Source: Endomychus coccineus
Lineage: Eukaryota; Arthropoda; Insecta; Coleoptera; Endomychidae
Direction of reading: 5' to 3'
DNA length: 64,000 nt
Assembly: GCA_958510875.1 (NCBI GenBank)
Contig: OY294067.1
Span: 145,180,046 to 145,244,045, forward strand
Of the stretch, positions 59,745 to 64,000 are shown piece by piece. Position numbers and translations under genes: made by a program. How positions within the stretch are numbered: the first letter of the stretch is position 1; the number at the start of each line of letters is the position of its first letter. The notes beneath the pieces are model-generated. The model saw only the letters and a list, made by a program, of their open reading frames with translations. It was not told the DNA's origin and did no database searches.

Positions 59745-62700
59745 AAGCATCCGGTTTCAATAAAAATCGATCTAATTGGTCTCAAAATGTTGTTCAACTG
59801 TTTTTGCACCTATTCAGTGTAGGAACACTTTCTTCCTTCGGCAACAGTTCATTCAAAAGTCCTTGGTGAACGAAATTACCAAATGTCAGGTCGGAACGAT
59901 TGAAAAAAGAAGAAGACGTAACCTATGGCCTACATGTATTTCCTGACGTATTTTAGGAAACGATTGAGAGGATTCATTTGGAAAAAAGCTTTCCTTCATA
60001 AACACCATTGATTTATTCATAACAATTCATTCAAATTGATCTAGCAAATGAGTCGTAGTCAGTCCTGAACGACGTGATTATCAATATCTATCACCTTGTA
60101 AAATTTCATATGATTACTCAAACAGTTTTGGCTTTATACGCAGATTTGATAATTATGCAACTGAAACGCAGATATAAACATAGCACAAACTATAGACTAT
60201 TTTCAACTCCATCGTTTTCACCGCCAATCGCATTAGATTGAAGAAAATTATTTTCGTCGATTGTTTACCCTATATTGACTGGTCTATATACGTAATAGGT
60301 ATATAGTGCGATCGAAAACGTCCCACACCTGTATTCCATAACAACTTTGTTATTTTTTAATTCGAATTAAGAAGACCTGATATAAAAATCATTCCATGTT
60401 GACAAATTGAGTGAACATTGATAATATCAATTTAAGATCGGACCGAAATACTTTGGTATTTTACAATTAAAAGTTATATTAAATAACCTCGACTTAAGAA
60501 TACAGGAGTTCAACTCAATTAATAAAATTTCCAGAAGGACATATTAAATAAAATTCAGAACTGATACATGATGAATGACTGAATGATTGGCAAATTTACT
60601 GTAACAAATAGCCTTTATCATCATTGTTATAAATATTATCTAGATTCTATATTTTATACTATGATGTATCAATCAATATATTAAATAAGTTATGGTTCAA
60701 GTATAACCGAACAAAAAACGTTGCAGTCAAAAACTATAAAAAATAACGTTGATGTATTCCTGAGTGGTTCGTGTCAATGTGATATTCATTGAATTCTTAT
60801 GAATAATATTAAAATTTATTGGTTTACTTGAAATTCACTTGAAATTTGTGTTGAACATATTACCCAAGATAAAAAGAAAATACTATAGACTATTGCATTC
60901 ATCGATTATGAGTCAATGAAATAATTTCAATATAAACTAAATAATGAATCAAATTATTTTTATAGTGATAAGACACAGTCTTTCTGTTTCATAATAGTGA
61001 AATCATATCGTTCTGGGATGTAACTGCCTCTTGTCAAATTGTTCATATGGAACATGTCTATCATTGACGTCTCTTCAACGAGTGAATAGTTTTTTTTTCA
61101 ATTAATAAAAACAGTTACATGATTTTTTCCGTGAACTATTCTCCGAAAATATCATTAGTGCTGTGGGATTTTTTTTCATAAATTTCTGAAATTTTTACAC
61201 AAGTGTACTTAACATTGAAGCCGTCAAGCTGAAGTTCTCTGAAAGCTGATAAGTTTATCAGCGACAAACGCCTAGCAGCTATGATGTTATATAAGAAGTC
61301 AAATAGAGCAAAACTACAATTCTTTCAATCGAATACCACAAAATCAACGACCTAAGAAGCACCTGCCTAATCAAATACCAGCTGTTCCAAATACAATGGA
61401 TATTCATCAAGTAGTAGAAATGACTCACAATGAAAGACATCAGAAATTCTCTGCAAGATCAAGGATTCAATATTGACTCCGGATAATAGTTCAATCCGAA
61501 GTTCAATGTTCTTCACAATAGACAACTATTCAACAATGGAAAAATTAAAATTTGTACATTTCGATTAATTTCAATTTTTGTGTAAAGGATCATTTGGGTG
61601 CTATTTTCCCACTTTTTCAAGCAGTTAATGATGGACTATGTCAGCCTCATTTTAAATGTTTTTACAATATCGTAATGAAATATACATAAGGAGTAGAAGT
61701 AATACTGATTGACAATATAACCCAACCGAAACGAACCAAACGGAGTCATTCGGGTGACACATGTGTTATCGGAACACGAGTTCCAAATAGACATTCTAAC
61801 GTTATTTTCCAGGTACAGGTAGTCGAGCATTTTGTTATAATGTTACGAAAACATTGAATACATAAAGCTGTTGAACACATGTTCGTTATTTTCCCATATA
61901 TAGAGTTGAAAATTAAATTGATGCCAAAGATTTCTTCACTTTTCTATTAGATACCAGGAATTAATCATCGAATTTCATAACAAATTGTTCGTGGAAAGCG
62001 GATATTATTTGGTATGTATGGAATGGGAATGAATTATTGGAATTCAGAATTGCTTTCAACATTTCAATCAGTGTAATGATCCGATATAATATTCATTCAG
62101 TTTATATAGCGAAATTTCGAATTCATTAACGTTTACTGTGAAGAGATTTCAACAATTTCCAGTTTAAAATTGTGAGAATATGAGATTTCCGTATTCTACC
62201 TTTCTTAGAGATTATACATTTGGTACTATACGTTATAGAGTTGTATATGTATGATTTATAAGACAACGGATACTTGTTTGTGGGAGTTAAAATCAGATCG
62301 AAATGCAGTTTATTATGAAGAAGAAATCAGTTAAACAGTAATCACTTTCAATTAAAATTAGTTACCTTATTATTTAATAACTAATTGCTTGTTTGGAGTG
62401 AAATGTGGAGAACATCATTGAAGAAACAGCAGGATTCAGAATAATTAACTGCAGCCTTCAAATTACGACCATCTAGCAAGAAGCTGTCTGAATTTAGTTA
62501 ATTGACCAGCGCACCTGATTTAAATTCCACATATTTTGAGTGAATACAGGAAATTGAAGATAAATTGAACTCACATCTCAAATATAAGTAGACTTATTCG
62601 CAAAAGCTTGTAATATGAGTATGTAGTAGCTTTATTCGCAAAAGCTGGATTTTCGTTCATACTTCTACTCGTTACGTAGCACAACGGCTGACTCTTATTC

Positions 62701-62890
62701 AGAAGTCAATTTCCGCCGTGTTCTCTTATGTTTATTGTCGTTTTCGATTACCAGCTATAAAATAAGAGTAGCAATATTCAATTTGGGTCTTATCCGCAAG
62801 GCTTCATTCCCTCGGACAACCCCACATTTAATCGAAACGCTCTACAGACTAACAGCTTTGTTCTCATAATACGATTTAAAAGCTTTCACA
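59745..62890. other. No gene recognised
   Basis: AT-rich, low-complexity DNA; a short direct repeat (TTATTCGCAAAAGCT) occurs at about 62587 and 62630. Confidence 0.5.
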
Positions 62891-62894
62891 TTAT

Positions 62895-63545
62895 ATATCT
62901 GATAGTGTTCTCAGTTCCAGTCTGGCTGATATATTACTGAAATCTGGATCTACTCCTTTATATGTTACAAATGAAATTTCAGCTCAAATGACTCCAAGTT
63001 TATTTTGTATATACCAGTTGTTATTTTTAATGCTCTCGGGTATTATAGAACCGTCTATGGGCTATACGGTTGATTTAATCTAAGGTTGTCTGTTTTATGA
63101 GGTTCATTCGAGCTAACTTGTAAGTCTGTAATTTCTCTTCAGCTGTTTGTGTTGAATTTCTCACCTACAATTAGTACTAATTTTCTGGCATCTCATTGTC
63201 AAAGAGATGTGTCTCCTGATAAAGTTCGTTCGAATATATATGAGTTTCACAACTTCCACAACCAGTTGAGCAATTTATGTTCACTTTTAGCATCCGTAGC
63301 AAGAGTAACATAACAGATGGGTTATGTTTCAGTGTTGTAACTTGCATTGATAGTAGCTTATCGTATACAATACAAAATGCTAATCAGGAGTGTCATGTTT
63401 CAGTGTTGTAACTTGCATTGATAGTAGCTTATGGAATACAATACAAAATGCTAATCCTATTAAGTATATTGCACATCATATATCTAACAGAATTCTCAGT
63501 TACAGTCCGGCTGATATATCACTAAAATCTAATATTACAAATGGA
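62895..63545. repeat. Diverged direct repeat pair
   Basis: 62895-62985 and 63475-63545 share TATATCT, TTCTCAGTTMCAGTCYGGCTGATATATYACT and ATTACAAATG-like segments. Confidence 0.6.
63324..63456. repeat. 71-bp tandem duplication
   Basis: ATGTTTCAGTGTTGTAACTT... starts at 63324 and again at 63395; the copies differ at only a few positions through ACAATACAAAATGCTAATC. Confidence 0.85.
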
Positions 63546-63704
63546 CACTACACTGAATAAATGAATTGTAGAAAAATTCCAAGATACTCTTTTATTATAA
63601 AAAAAAAACAAAACATATTTTGACACATAGTGGCTTCTTCAGGTGAACAAAATGGTGAGTTATTGAATAGTTTCGGCATTAGGAATGTTTAAATTCATTC
63701 TCAA

Positions 63705-63960
63705 CTTATAAAGTTATGGACATAAAACCACTAATTTACACTGAATAAATCGTGATTGTTTCTATTATTCACTATTGCTCACATATGTTTCATAACACAG
63801 TATCATTATCTCAAGAGCTTACATATGTTTCAGCATACATTGTCATTACCTCTTGAGATAATGATACTGTGTTGAAACATATGTAAGCAATAGTGGATTA
63901 TAAAAGCAATCATTTTTTATTTAGTGTGAAGTAGTGGTTTTAATTCCATAACTTTATAGG
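63705..63960. mobile_element. Short foldback/MITE-like hairpin
   Basis: The left arm (about 63705-63817) and right arm (about 63850-63960) are inverted repeats, best in the inner 46 bp (CACTATTGC...TCTCAAGAG), around a 32-nt loop. The outer parts match with more substitutions (ATAAAGTTATGG, AAAACCACTA). No coding capacity. Confidence 0.75.
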
Positions 63961-64000
63961 TTAAGTAGTAACAAGTAGTAAGGTATCACTAATTATCATT

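Overview
This is a eukaryotic, AT-rich and repeat-dominated stretch, most likely from an arthropod and probably an insect. The element mix (Ty3/Gypsy with an insect-style TATA plus TCAGT initiator, BEL/Pao, Penelope-like elements with GIY-YIG domains, R4/R2-type non-LTR elements), the very long (TA)n arrays and the absence of closely packed reading frames all point this way. I find no complete host protein-coding gene. The only recognisable host-type coding sequence is a short N-terminal piece of ribosomal protein uS5 (RpS2) near 17.5 kb, with no intact gene around it.

Layout. 1-4561: a young, internally deleted Gypsy element on the minus strand; its two LTR copies overlap for 850 bp. 4.6-13 kb: mostly featureless DNA with a degenerate repeat cluster beside a (TA)n array, two minisatellites, a (CT)n tract and a foldback element. 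13.0-16.9 kb: a decayed BEL/Pao element on the minus strand whose gag-protease end is tandemly duplicated (1148 bp). 18.1-20.3 kb: an R4-like reverse transcriptase fragment between (TA) tracts. 20.3-22.3 kb: a Penelope-like element (PLE) cut by a (TA)n array. 22.4-32.3 kb: a roughly 10-kb unit with matching inverted ends, each directly against a (TA)n array, containing an old dispersed repeat and a palindromic cluster of PLE copies. 36.9-40.8 kb: R4-like 3' ends, a tRNA-like repeat, a hairpin chain and another PLE. 41.0-50.7 kb: a second roughly 9.7-kb unit with inverted, motif-rich ends against (TA)n arrays; it holds a mariner-type remnant, a large palindrome with a cysteine-rich ORF, and a PLE with inverted terminal repeats. 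50.7-52.5 kb: tRNA-like cloverleaf repeats in a TA-bounded foldback. 52.5-64 kb: decayed non-LTR fragments, a TATA-type promoter followed by four tandem stem-loops, and a foldback at the right edge.

The recurring theme is that element ends lie at (TA)n microsatellites. The most interesting structures are the two large TA-bounded units, whose ends carry unit-specific short motifs; the four tandem stem-loops at 58.0-58.45 kb, with a constant loop and compensated stem changes; and the several lineages of hammerhead-ribozyme motifs in or near PLE termini. All reading-frame calls are hand translations. No homology search, alignment program or RNA folding was run.
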